This document shows positions 6,544 to 13,580 of a stretch of 15,434 nucleotides of DNA, piece after piece. Position numbers and translations under genes: made by a program. The stretch comes from Deinococcus alpinitundrae (lineage in GTDB: Bacteria; Deinococcota; Deinococci; Deinococcales; Deinococcaceae), in NCBI RefSeq assembly GCF_009982895.1, contig NZ_WXZL01000047.1, forward strand, positions 1-15,434. The letters are read 5' to 3'. How positions within the stretch are numbered: position 1 is the first letter of the stretch; each line of letters opens with the position of its first letter. The notes under the pieces were generated by a model. The model worked only from the letters and a program-made list of their open reading frames with translations. It ran no database searches and was not told where the DNA came from.

Positions 6544-7133
6544 CAGCACACCTCGAAGCCGAGCGCCAGGATGTCGGCCCAGGCGTTCTCCCCGCCTGTA
6601 ATGTCGCGGACCAGCACCTGATCCTGAAGCGCCCGCTCGTGCGCCGTGTAGCGCCGCACCACCGCCGTGCAGACCCGGAGTCCCATCTCCCGCAGCTGGT
6701 CGCGAGCGACCTGCCCCACACTGCCCACCGGCGGCGCTTTCGTCACGACGACCCGGAGGTTGGCCATCTCGGCCCCGGCCTTCTCCAGCTCGTTCCACAT
6801 CCGGGCCATCGGCATCATCTCTCCAGCGTTCGGGGCGGTCGGGATCAGGACCGTCGCGATCTTCGAAAGCGCCGCCACGTCTGCGATCGCTGGGCGGCCC
6901 TCGATGTCCATCACCCAGTAAGCCGTTCCCGCGGGCGGTTCCCCACCTGGCGGAAGCAGGGTCACAGGAATCTCGCTTCCAGTCAGCCAGTCCTGGGTGG
7001 TCCGGATGGTTTCGTCCTCGTCGCTGATGACAGTCGGGCCTCGCATGGCCAGCGCACCTGCGAGGTTGACGGCGATCGTCGACTTGCCCCCGCCCCCTTT
7101 TGATCCGGCTACAGCAATGATCTTCGGCTTCAT
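6543..7133 (-). CDS. parA: ParA-family partition ATPase
   Basis: The 196-residue protein has the deviant Walker A motif SKGGGGKST (residues 11-19, with the signature lysine Lys12), VISDED as the A' strand region (about 36-40) and the Walker B-like YWVMDIEG (Asp76). VVVTKAPP follows where ParA/MinD proteins carry an N/TK motif. It lacks an N-terminal helix-turn-helix, so it is the small (type Ib-like) ParA that binds nucleoid DNA with ATP and moves plasmid copies through its partner. The ATG at 7133 is preferred over a GTG at 7151: TATTCT ends six bases upstream, suggesting a leaderless message, and the protein family starts near MKPKIIAVAG. It is the first gene of the par operon. The flanking repeats make plasmid partition the best reading. 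Confidence 0.92.
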   Translation of the reverse strand: MKPKIIAVAGSKGGGGKSTIAVNLAGALAMRGPTVISDEDETIRTTQDWLTGSEIPVTLLPPGGEPPAGTAYWVMDIEGRPAIADVAALSKIATVLIPTAPNAGEMMPMARMWNELEKAGAEMANLRVVVTKAPPVGSVGQVARDQLREMGLRVCTAVVRRYTAHERALQDQVLVRDITGGENAWADILALGFEVC

Positions 7134-7210
7134 GTGAAAAGAATACCCCACTATGGAGCTATGGGGGTAGTCCTCTATGCTATAAGGCTATAGCCCTAGA
7201 GGGGTAGCCC
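7134..7210 (-). promoter_or_regulatory. par operon promoter with operator-like repeats
   Basis: On the minus strand TATTCT (about 7140-7145) lies six bases before the parA ATG. Repeats CTATGGGGGTAG (7159-7170) and CTAGAGGGGTAG (7196-7207) are present, with a degenerate inverted copy ATACCCCACTAT (7143-7154) over the -10 box. GGCTATAGCC at 7186-7195 is a small palindrome between them. Autorepression by the partner is inferred. Confidence 0.65.
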
Positions 7211-7602
7211 TCTTTCCTTCAAGGGTTGATCCAAAGACCCCTCCCCTTGTCGCGAACAACTCACCAGAACCCTTGATACTGACCTCTGTCCAGCCGCTCG
7301 ATCAGGTTCATCGTCGCTTTGCCTCCCGACGAGCAGCCAGGTCAGCCTTCAGCTGAAGCGTCCACTGGTGACGCGGCGGCCCTCAGGTCCACGCAATGAA
7401 CACAGGATCTTTGCTTCGGTCTGCCGGAAACCCTAGGTGCAGCTGCGCACTTTGGGCGGATACGACTGGGACTCAGGCGATCCCACGCTGCGTGGTGTCC
7501 GTCTCCCTGTCTCCCTCAGACTATCCGTCCTAAGGAAGGCAGACGGCTCAGCCTGGGTCGAATTCACCCATACCATAGTTAATCTGTGTTATCTATGGGG
7601 CT
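7211..7602. other. Intergenic interval between parA and the recombinase
   Basis: No gene is supported. The interval holds a CTTCAGCTGAAG palindrome near 7350 and, at the recombinase start, CTATGGGGCTAT (7593-7604), which resembles a par repeat. It could contain the recombination site of the adjacent recombinase, but I cannot identify paired core sites by eye. Confidence 0.4.
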
Positions 7603-8544
7603 ATGACCCTCACCCTCGACGTCTACCGAGTCAACGCGCTCGACCGGGCCCGGAACTGGAACGACCTCGCGGCAGGGGAGAGGAGACGCCGCGCCGTGGT
7701 CGCCGCCCGCGACAACGACAAAGAAGCCCTCTGGCGTCTGACCGAGGCCTACCTGGTCCTGAACGGCGCGAGCGGCACCGCTGTCAGTCCCCGGACCCTC
7801 AAGGCGTACCGCTGGGCCATTGACCGCTTCCTGACCTATGCCGGCGACCAGGCCTTCAACCTGCTCTCACCCGGCAGTGGGGCGGGCGTGCGGTTCATTC
7901 GCACCGTGGAGTCGAGTGGCCTCAGCCCGGCCAGCACCCGCGTGCAGCTCGCCGGAGTCCGGCTGTTCTACTCGGCACTGCGCTGGACACAAGCCACGCA
8001 GGTCTCTCCCTTTGCGGATGTCAAACCCGTACGTGACAAGACGGCCGCCTGGGACAAGCGCTCGCCGTACCGGGAAGAAGAGATCACGGCCCTGCTCACG
8101 AAGGCAGATGCCCGCATGAAAGCGCTGCTGCTGCTGTGCGCCCACGGCGGGCTGCGGATCAGCGAGGCACTGGCGCTGGAATGGAGCGATGTTCAGCTGG
8201 CCGCGGGTGAGTTGCTCGTCCGATCAGGCAAAGGGGGCAAGGCACGCCGGGTCGTGCTCGGAAAGACCTTGCTTCGAACTCTGGAAGGGCTGCGCTCGGA
8301 AGGCGCAGTGATCGGCGGAAGCTACCCGGCCGCGGTCGAGCGCCTGCAGCGCCTGTGTATACGAGCAGCAGTGCCTTACCGCGGCTACCATGCGCTCAGA
8401 CACTACGCCGGCACGCGTCTGACACGGGAAGGGGCCTCGCTCGACGATGTCGCCCGTCACCTGGGGCACGCCGTGCTTGAGACCGCCCGGATCTACGCCA
8501 AGTGGAGCGACGAAGGGCTCCGGCGGCGCATGGCCGGCTGGTAA
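7603..8544 (+). CDS. Tyrosine recombinase, plasmid type
   Basis: The 313-residue protein has a SAM-like core-binding domain (about residues 45-150, with VSPRTLKAYRWAIDRFLTYA) and a complete catalytic domain: Arg185 in GGLRISEAL, Lys210 in VRSGKGGKARRV, His263 and Arg266 in HALRHYAGTRL, His289 in HLGHAVLETA and the nucleophile Tyr298. All residues needed to cut and rejoin DNA through a 3'-phosphotyrosine are present. Length is XerC/D-like. The ATG at 7603 has no good ribosome site; GGGG is only two bases away, so leaderless translation is possible. Next to par and rep it probably resolves plasmid dimers, although integration of a mobile segment cannot be excluded. It converges on the rep gene with 48 bases between. 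Confidence 0.92.
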   Translation: MTLTLDVYRVNALDRARNWNDLAAGERRRRAVVAARDNDKEALWRLTEAYLVLNGASGTAVSPRTLKAYRWAIDRFLTYAGDQAFNLLSPGSGAGVRFIRTVESSGLSPASTRVQLAGVRLFYSALRWTQATQVSPFADVKPVRDKTAAWDKRSPYREEEITALLTKADARMKALLLLCAHGGLRISEALALEWSDVQLAAGELLVRSGKGGKARRVVLGKTLLRTLEGLRSEGAVIGGSYPAAVERLQRLCIRAAVPYRGYHALRHYAGTRLTREGASLDDVARHLGHAVLETARIYAKWSDEGLRRRMAGW

Positions 8545-8592
8545 CTCTCTCGGCGTGCCGGGACGCATACCAACTTCCGGTGCACAGGATTG

Positions 8593-9897
8593 CTACGGCA
8601 CCTTACCCGTAACAGCCTCGACAGCTGCAATGAGATCTTCCTGGCCTCTCGCCGCTGCAGCCAGCCGGTCCACCACTTCTGGCGAGAGACCTCCGAGTTT
8701 TTTCAGTACCTCGTTATCAGGCACACGGCCCAGTTTGATTTTGAGGATGCTCCTGACCATGCTCAGCGATTCTTCCTGGGTCAGCGGTAGCAACGGCTGC
8801 TGCGGCTCGGGAACGGGTTTGGCGGTCTGATGCCGGGCTACTCTGTAGCCTGGCGGGGGAGTGGGTACCGAGGCGTACTTCTCAGGGTTCCGGACGGCGT
8901 CCACCATCGTTGCCCCCAACGAGCGGGGCTTGAAGCCCTCTGCCATCCGCATCCGCACTGTCCTGACTGCCTCCTGAATCCGCTCTGCATGTTCAGTAAC
9001 GAGGCTCTCGGCCACGGGACGCGTCACTTTCATGTCGAGGAGCAGCTGCACCAGCTCAGGATCGACTTCGCCTTCAAAGGCATACGTAATGCGTGTCGCT
9101 TCGCCGGAGCCCTCATAGGCCACACCGCGCAGGTATTTTGCCGCGATCAGGTGGGCGTGAGCACCGTCGAGGGTGCGCCTGACGTTATTGGGACGCTGAC
9201 CACTCAGTCCCGTTGCTTCTCGCCAGGCGGCCATGATGACGGGCAATTCACGTGCCAGCGAACCGTCATCCCCGACCCGGTGGGCGTGCAAGATCCGGTA
9301 GAGACTCCGCGCTGTGGGCTGCTTGAGGTCGCCCAACAGTTCCGCATCCAGAATTTGGTAGAACCCCTCGCGGATCGACTGTGCAAAATGCCGGGAAAAT
9401 GTTACACGGAGCGGCGCACCTGACTCAATGGCACCGTCCTCTCCGCTGGAGCTCAGGCTGGTATCTCGAACTGAGATCCGGTCAATGAGGCGGGTTGTCT
9501 CGGTGGTGCCACGGAAACGTCCCCCAGATTGCCGTGAAACACGCGTCAACCAGCTCACGCCCTCCAAGCGCAGCAGGCTATCGCGCAGCCTGCTGTAAGC
9601 GTTGCCACGGGTGCCCATGGGGGTGAGTTTGAGGAGCGCATAGGCTGTACACTCCACGGTGTCGTCGTCAGGACAGCCTGTATCGAAAAACAGTGTTTGC
9701 AGGGCAAGCAAAACGTCCGGATCCACCCCATGGGGCCGGCCACGGGCGGCCATTCCCTGAACGAAAAAATCGCGGTCGCCGATGCGAAATGTGGTTTCCC
9801 AACTCAAGTCATCCCCACCCTCCCGGTTGAGGATGCTGAATACGCCGGAACGAGCCAGGGTGAGTTCGTTGATCAACGCTTCGTTGGCTTGATGCAT
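8593..9897 (-). CDS. Plasmid replication initiator, RepA-type (RPA family)
   Basis: The 434-residue protein resembles the replication initiator protein A family found on Deinococcus and Thermus plasmids. NELTLARSGVFSI and WETTFRIGDRDFFVQG open the N-terminal winged-helix part. DVLLALQTLFFDTG, TPYALLKL-like and SRLRDSLLRLEGVSWL follow, then LLGDLKQPTARSLYRILHAHR (about 190-210) as a recognition-helix-rich block. The C-terminal third (after about 320) is proline-rich, then helical, and looks less conserved. It should bind the nine iterons just upstream and open the origin. The ATG at 9897 follows a perfect TATAAT (9906-9911, minus strand) by eight bases, so the mRNA is probably leaderless. Position next to the iterons strongly supports the role. 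Confidence 0.88.
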   Translation of the reverse strand: MHQANEALINELTLARSGVFSILNREGGDDLSWETTFRIGDRDFFVQGMAARGRPHGVDPDVLLALQTLFFDTGCPDDDTVECTAYALLKLTPMGTRGNAYSRLRDSLLRLEGVSWLTRVSRQSGGRFRGTTETTRLIDRISVRDTSLSSSGEDGAIESGAPLRVTFSRHFAQSIREGFYQILDAELLGDLKQPTARSLYRILHAHRVGDDGSLARELPVIMAAWREATGLSGQRPNNVRRTLDGAHAHLIAAKYLRGVAYEGSGEATRITYAFEGEVDPELVQLLLDMKVTRPVAESLVTEHAERIQEAVRTVRMRMAEGFKPRSLGATMVDAVRNPEKYASVPTPPPGYRVARHQTAKPVPEPQQPLLPLTQEESLSMVRSILKIKLGRVPDNEVLKKLGGLSPEVVDRLAAAARGQEDLIAAVEAVTGKVP

Positions 9898-9945
9898 GAT
9901 TGATGATTATAGTGATCTTTAAAGATATAAAAGATATTGATTGCA
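9898..9945 (-). promoter_or_regulatory. rep promoter in an AT-rich candidate unwinding element
   Basis: TATAAT (complement of 9906-9911) is the rep -10 box. The surrounding 48 bases are strongly AT-rich, with tandem AAAGATAT (9921-9928) and AAAAGATAT (9929-9937). In iteron origins such a segment is where strands first open; overlap with the rep promoter would couple initiation and expression. No clear DnaA box is seen. Confidence 0.65.
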
Positions 9946-9995
9946 TCATCAAGCGTACACGCCGATCCGCGCTCAGTGCGGGTTTTCGAGTTTAT

Positions 9996-10291
9996 TTGAC
10001 TCAAAGGTAGCGTGGATTTTGCCCAATTTGACTCAAAGGTAGCGTGCCTTTTAGGGTATTTTGACTCAAAGGTAGCGTGACGATGACTCAAAGGTAGCGT
10101 GGATTTTTGTCTTCAGAAACTCAAAGGTAGCGACACCCTCTTGACCTTCTTGACTCAAAGGTAGCGTGTCTGGAAAGCCAAATTTTCGCTGCTTGACTCA
10201 AAGATAGCGATAGTCGCTGTAGTGTGTCTGGTACTACAGATACCGTGGGTTTAACTCAAAGGTAGCGATACACGAGACTCAAAGGTAGCGA
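9996..10291. repeat. Replication origin iterons, nine direct copies
   Basis: The core GACTCAAAGGTAGCG begins at 9998, 10030, 10063, 10085, 10118, 10152, 10195, 10253 and 10276, all in one orientation. Copies 5 and 8 start with A instead of G, and copy 7 has AAAGATAGCG. Start-to-start steps are 32, 33, 22, 33, 34, 43, 58 and 23, mostly near multiples of 11, which puts the sites on one helix face. They precede the rep gene and are the expected initiator-binding sites. The open frames across them are only repeats of translated iterons. Confidence 0.95.
10217..10239. repeat. Dyad in the iteron gap
   Basis: CTGTAGT (10217-10223) and ACTACAG (10233-10239) are inverted around nine bases. A second small dyad AGCGA/TCGCT lies at 10205-10217. 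They fill the only long, out-of-phase gap of the iteron array, so a host factor or a second Rep contact may sit here. Confidence 0.5.
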
Positions 10292-10312
10292 TACTGACGG
10301 TAGAGGTTGCGG

Positions 10313-10573
10313 ATGGTTCTGATGGACCCAGACATGCACATGGTCGCGGGATCGCTGGTCAGAACAGCACGGGCATTGGGCCGCAATCGCACCAAAGCCG
10401 GGAAAACGACCAAACTCAAGAAGACAAGCGCCGAGCGCGAGCGGCGCGCCCTTCAGCCGAAGAAACGGGCGACCCGTAAAGCTATTTTGATCCTTCCTCA
10501 CGCCCTGCCAATGTGCGTTGCCGGTCAGCTTTCTTTTCGTAGACTTGCACCGGAGGATCACGTTGATCACTGA
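10313..10573 (+). CDS. Possible small basic protein
   Basis: An ATG-started frame of 86 codons runs from the end of the iterons into the start of the HsdR-like gene. Its middle is very basic (KAGKTTKLKKTSAERERR, then PKKRATRKA). No family is recognised, and no convincing ribosome site precedes it. The last part overlaps the next gene's Shine-Dalgarno and start codon. It may be chance; the 270-base interval otherwise shows nothing clear. Reported only because no other explanation of 10291-10550 is seen. Confidence 0.2.
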   Translation: MVLMDPDMHMVAGSLVRTARALGRNRTKAGKTTKLKKTSAERERRALQPKKRATRKAILILPHALPMCVAGQLSFRRLAPEDHVDH

Positions 10574-11283
10574 AGCCGATACCTGCCGCCAGTACGTATT
10601 GCCCAACCTCTACCGCGCTGGGTGGACCGACGAGTTGATCCGCGAACAGAAGACCTTCACCGATGGCCGCATCCTCGTACAGGGGCGGAACGCTCGGCGC
10701 GGCAAGCAGAAGCGGGTGGATTACCTGCTCTACAGCAGGCGGGACTTTCCCATCGCGGTGGTGGAAGCCAAGTCGGCCTACCTGAGTCCGGGCCAGGGCT
10801 TGCAGCAGGCCATCAATTACGCATCCGGAACGGCCCTGGTGGGCCGAGGTGTTGCGAGAGGGCTGAGCGAGCTCGGACGTTGCTATGGCCCGTATGCTGC
10901 TCGCTTGCTCCTCATCTCCTCTGACGCGATGCTGCAGATGATGACGGCTGCGCCTTTCCCTCCTGATCTTCAACTGCGAAACCGGCAGGCGTTCGAAACG
11001 TGTCTGGCCACCACCTTAAAGGTGTTGGCGGCGGTGAAATTTGCTCCCACCCTTCACCATACCCAACCAACCCGTGAAATCCTTTTGACATTTGGGAGTG
11101 AACTTGACCGCCATGCGGCAGAGATTGCCGCACTGGCGGGAGAGGTGTCTGGATTTGCCTGGCCTAGGGTGAGGCTGGTACGAGCGCCTGACAGCCGAGC
11201 GGGACGAACCGTTGCCAGCGGCGTATCACGCCCTGCATTCAGCCGTCACTGAGCAGGAAATCCCAGCAAGGGCAGATCTGTAA
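10563..11283 (+). pseudogene. Truncated and frameshifted HsdR-like gene (type I restriction, N-terminal part)
   Basis: The first 90 codons read MITEADTCRQYVLPNLYRAG, TFTDGRILVQG, KQKRVDYLLYSRRD and IAVVEAKSAYLSPGQGLQQA. This is the N-terminal nuclease region of type I restriction subunit R, with the D...ExK residues (VDYLL, VEAK) in place. The start is a TTG at 10563 with GGAGG six bases upstream; the family normally begins MITEAD. Full HsdR is about 900-1000 residues, and after LQQAINYA the helicase-bearing remainder is missing. About 110 unrecognised residues follow, then the frame shifts into SR-rich sequence ending at 11252. The +1 frame (from 11173) reads GWYERLTAERDEPLPAAYHA and on to a stop at 11281, which looks like the original end. 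No HsdM or HsdS is present. Probably nonfunctional as a restriction enzyme. Confidence 0.72.
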
Positions 11284-11298
11284 AGCAACCTTCGCCGG

Positions 11299-11985
11299 CT
11301 ACTCCCCAGTGGCGATGAGCATGCAGGGCCGCTCAATCAGGTCGGGACGCCCATGTTGAAGGCATCCCACCATCGTATGGAGAAACGAGTGATGTGGGTA
11401 CTGTTGCTCTGCATAGCGCCAGGGCCGGCGCATCAGGGTCGAGAGGTGGTCGTGCGCAAAGTGACCCGTCAGGAACGTGCCCAGATCGTATAACCGATTG
11501 AGCAGAGGCTCAGGAGGCACAGGAACACTCCGCAGAATCTGGTTGAGCTCGCCCGTCCGCAGTTGAAGCAGGCGCTGGACGGTCACCGGCTCGATGGGCG
11601 TTGCCCGCAGGTAGGTGTGCGGCTGCTGGTACTGCAGGTAGGGAAGCAAGGGGCGGTATCGGTGCAAAGCGGGAACAACCGCCAACGTTTGGATGGGAAG
11701 TCGGTCAGAGCCCGTTTGGAGGAATGCTGGGCCAGCAATGCAGGCGCCGCCCGGCCAGATCAGGCGGCTTCCATCCGCGCTGACCTGAACCCGAGCAAAT
11801 AGGGTGTCGAGGCGGAGCGATTGATACGGGGTGAGGTCCAACAGCGCCCGGAGGTCAACCCGGTGCGTCTGATGGTTGCTGAAACTTGCCCACAGCTGGT
11901 AACCGCCGGGTTCAACCAGCACCTCCGTCAGAGCAAGCGGCACATCAGGAAGATTGGGCGGCGAGAACGAACCCTGAGTTGTCAT
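11299..11985 (-). CDS. DUF2442-like protein with Xre/MbcA-like C-terminus
   Basis: The 228-residue protein has two parts. Residues 19-90 resemble DUF2442: LWASFSNHQTHRVDLRALLD, then LDTLFARVQVSADGSRLIWP followed by a hydrophobic Leu-ended strand. DUF2442 proteins are often paired with DUF4160 in putative toxin-antitoxin loci. Residues 133-190 (VTVQRLLQLRTGELNQIL, VPVPPEPLLNRLYDLGTF, LSTLMRRPWRY) resemble the helix-turn-helix and start of the toxin-binding segment of Xre/MbcA/ParS antitoxins. It is paralogous to the 341-residue product encoded two genes upstream. The ATG at 11985 overlaps the preceding stop by four bases, so it is coupled to the 102-residue gene; no strong ribosome site is present. 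Last gene of the operon. Domain names are from pattern reading, moderate confidence. Confidence 0.68.
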   Translation of the reverse strand: MTTQGSFSPPNLPDVPLALTEVLVEPGGYQLWASFSNHQTHRVDLRALLDLTPYQSLRLDTLFARVQVSADGSRLIWPGGACIAGPAFLQTGSDRLPIQTLAVVPALHRYRPLLPYLQYQQPHTYLRATPIEPVTVQRLLQLRTGELNQILRSVPVPPEPLLNRLYDLGTFLTGHFAHDHLSTLMRRPWRYAEQQYPHHSFLHTMVGCLQHGRPDLIERPCMLIATGE

Positions 11986-12290
11986 GGCCGGGTGATCCGG
12001 AATTCTGAGAGACGACTCCTGAAGAGTCTGTTGTCAGAAGTTGTCGCGGGTGGACAGCGGGCCGCGACCAGCATAATGACGGCCACCAGATGCATATGGA
12101 CTTGAGTGGCAGAGATGGGCCATGATCCCTGCAGGTGGTAGGTGATGTGATTGCCTTCATTGGGGCCAAACACGACGTGGCAGGGCCCACAGCGAGTGGT
12201 CAGGAGTGACCGAATGTGCCGGCGGACTGAAGTGGGGGTGCTGGCGGTGACATTCAGGGTGAGGATCGGGGACTGGGGAGGGCTGGACAT
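11982..12290 (-). CDS. Unknown 102-residue protein in antitoxin-like operon
   Basis: I do not recognise this gene. The ATG at 12290 follows AGGAGG by four bases, a tight but strong site; the longer frame upstream to 12524 overlaps the previous gene and has no site. Predicted order by eye is strand (ILTLNVTAS, residues 9-17), helix (SVRRHIRSLLTTR), strand (CHVVFGPNEG, HITYHLQ), then a hydrophobic helix (VHMHLVAVIMLVA, 64-76). It has four cysteines or more spread over Cys34, Cys37 and Cys79 but no clear metal motif beyond CGPC. Its stop overlaps the next start by four bases. Toxin size and coupling make it a toxin candidate, but nothing in the residues shows this. Confidence 0.6.
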   Translation of the reverse strand: MSSPPQSPILTLNVTASTPTSVRRHIRSLLTTRCGPCHVVFGPNEGNHITYHLQGSWPISATQVHMHLVAVIMLVAARCPPATTSDNRLFRSRLSEFRITRP

Positions 12291-12405
12291 AAAACCTCCT
12301 GTCAATGCGGTGTGGGAACCCTGAGCTGCGCTATGGACGTGTGCATCGGCCGGGGGAGGTGTGACGTGAGGCAGTAGCCTGGAGGTGTCAATTCGTGGTC
12401 CACCC

Positions 12406-13431
12406 TTAAGGCGATGGTCCTTCGAGCGGCTCTTGTCTGATCTGAGAGGAAAAGGCTGTCCTGACCACGACCTCCGGATGAAGGTCAACGTGCTGAAGCT
12501 CAAGGCAGACGTAACGCCGGCCAAGGGCGTGCTTCACAGGCAGGCGAATGCTCTTGCGAGAGCGCCTTGGCGTGGACGCTGCATTCTGGAGAGGAAACTC
12601 ATCTTTCCAGTGACCCACCAGCACGCTACCGTTCGGATCAGTCAGGGTGGCTGAAAGGGCGTGCGTCAGGATCAGCGAAGTGCCACTGGCGTCCAACATG
12701 CCGTAGAGCGGGCCTTCCCCCGGCCAGGGACGATCTCCAGTCAGGAGGCGGGCAACGGATGATCCGAGGAGCACGTACCGGCATCTGCGGTCTGTAGACG
12801 ACGTTGAGGGGAGGGGTAGGGCTACTCGCTCTACGAGTGCCAGGAACCCATGGCGAATCGCTTCCAAAGGCGTGGAAAGCTCAGCACGACCTGAGCGGTC
12901 TCCGTAAGGCCAGGACGAGGTCAGGTAAGTGCGCACAGCATCTTCCCCGACAAGGTGCTGACCTAACAGGTCCATCAGGTCAAGCCACCGGCGATGGAAA
13001 TGCTCTGGTGAGACTGGATAAACGTGGGCAAAAGCTTCAAAGTCATGGGAACCGGGAGGCAGGAGGCTGGCGTACTCGTGTCCTTGGGAGAGGGTAAGTG
13101 AGTGGGCAGATACCCGGCCTGAGATGACGAGCGGCCTGTACCAGGAATCGAGAGAGGTGGAAGCGGCTTTGATCCGTCCGGCGAAGGTGAGTTGGCCAGG
13201 GACGCCCTGGAGTGCCGCTGCAGGGATGTGGGCCGTGTTGGGCCAGAGGATGTACCGTCCTGAACGGTCGACCTCCGGCTGACTGAAGGGCACTGGCCCA
13301 TTTTGGTGAATTCTCTCCCAGAAGAGAGCGAGGTCGATCCAAGTCCACAGGTGTTCGAAGCGGACCCACAGCTCTCCCGTCGATTCAGCCACGGCGCTGA
13401 GGAGCGGTCCCGGAATGGGTAAACGGTTCAT
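12406..13431 (-). CDS. DUF2442-like / Xre-MbcA-like protein with extra C-terminal domain
   Basis: The 341-residue protein aligns by eye with the 228-residue product of the last gene. Residues 19-75 (ELWVRFEHLWTWIDLALFWE, PEVDRSGRYILWPNTAHIPA) match its DUF2442-like half. WYRPL (97-101) matches its YRPLL. VYPVSPEHFHRRWLDLMDLL and AVRTYLTSSWPY match VPVPPEPLLNRLYDLGTFL and LSTLMRRPWRY. ELSTPLEAIRHGFLALVERV (184-203) recalls the TPLxLL segment of the Xre/MbcA/ParS toxin-binding domain. Residues 215-341 have no counterpart and are unrecognised; SVLVGHWKDEFPL and a basic stretch TPRRSRKSIRL stand out. Of two nearby ATGs the one at 13431 is chosen, six bases after AGGAGG; the other (13437) would touch it. 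It lies 149 bases downstream of the Phd-like gene. Function is unknown; DNA or antitoxin-like binding is inferred. Confidence 0.65.
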   Translation of the reverse strand: MNRLPIPGPLLSAVAESTGELWVRFEHLWTWIDLALFWERIHQNGPVPFSQPEVDRSGRYILWPNTAHIPAAALQGVPGQLTFAGRIKAASTSLDSWYRPLVISGRVSAHSLTLSQGHEYASLLPPGSHDFEAFAHVYPVSPEHFHRRWLDLMDLLGQHLVGEDAVRTYLTSSWPYGDRSGRAELSTPLEAIRHGFLALVERVALPLPSTSSTDRRCRYVLLGSSVARLLTGDRPWPGEGPLYGMLDASGTSLILTHALSATLTDPNGSVLVGHWKDEFPLQNAASTPRRSRKSIRLPVKHALGRRYVCLELQHVDLHPEVVVRTAFSSQIRQEPLEGPSP

Positions 13432-13580
13432 CTGCATCCTCCTGAAGTGGCGTGTGTTGAGGGACGGATCAACAAGAACCTGAACAACGCGACTGTGCCG
13501 TGATGGGCCAGAACATGTATGGCTAACCTGGAATTTCAACAGGGGCGAGAAAGCATCACTGATCAAGGTCGTGATCACTC

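Noticed and set aside
6440..7207. Short spaced repeats as a CRISPR array
   Set aside because: Repeats are 12 bases, lie partly in codons, vary in spacing and orientation, and sit by parA; they are protein-binding sites.
9873..10091. Leftward frame encoding repeated RHATFES units
   Set aside because: It is simply translated iteron DNA; the repeat is explained by the origin.
11299..13431. RES-domain toxin partner for the MbcA-like antitoxin
   Set aside because: No RES-type arginine/glutamate pattern or GRWN-like motif is seen in any product.
12406..13578. Longer 390-codon version of the 341-residue gene
   Set aside because: The start at 13431 has AGGAGG six bases ahead; upstream codons lack family match or a site.
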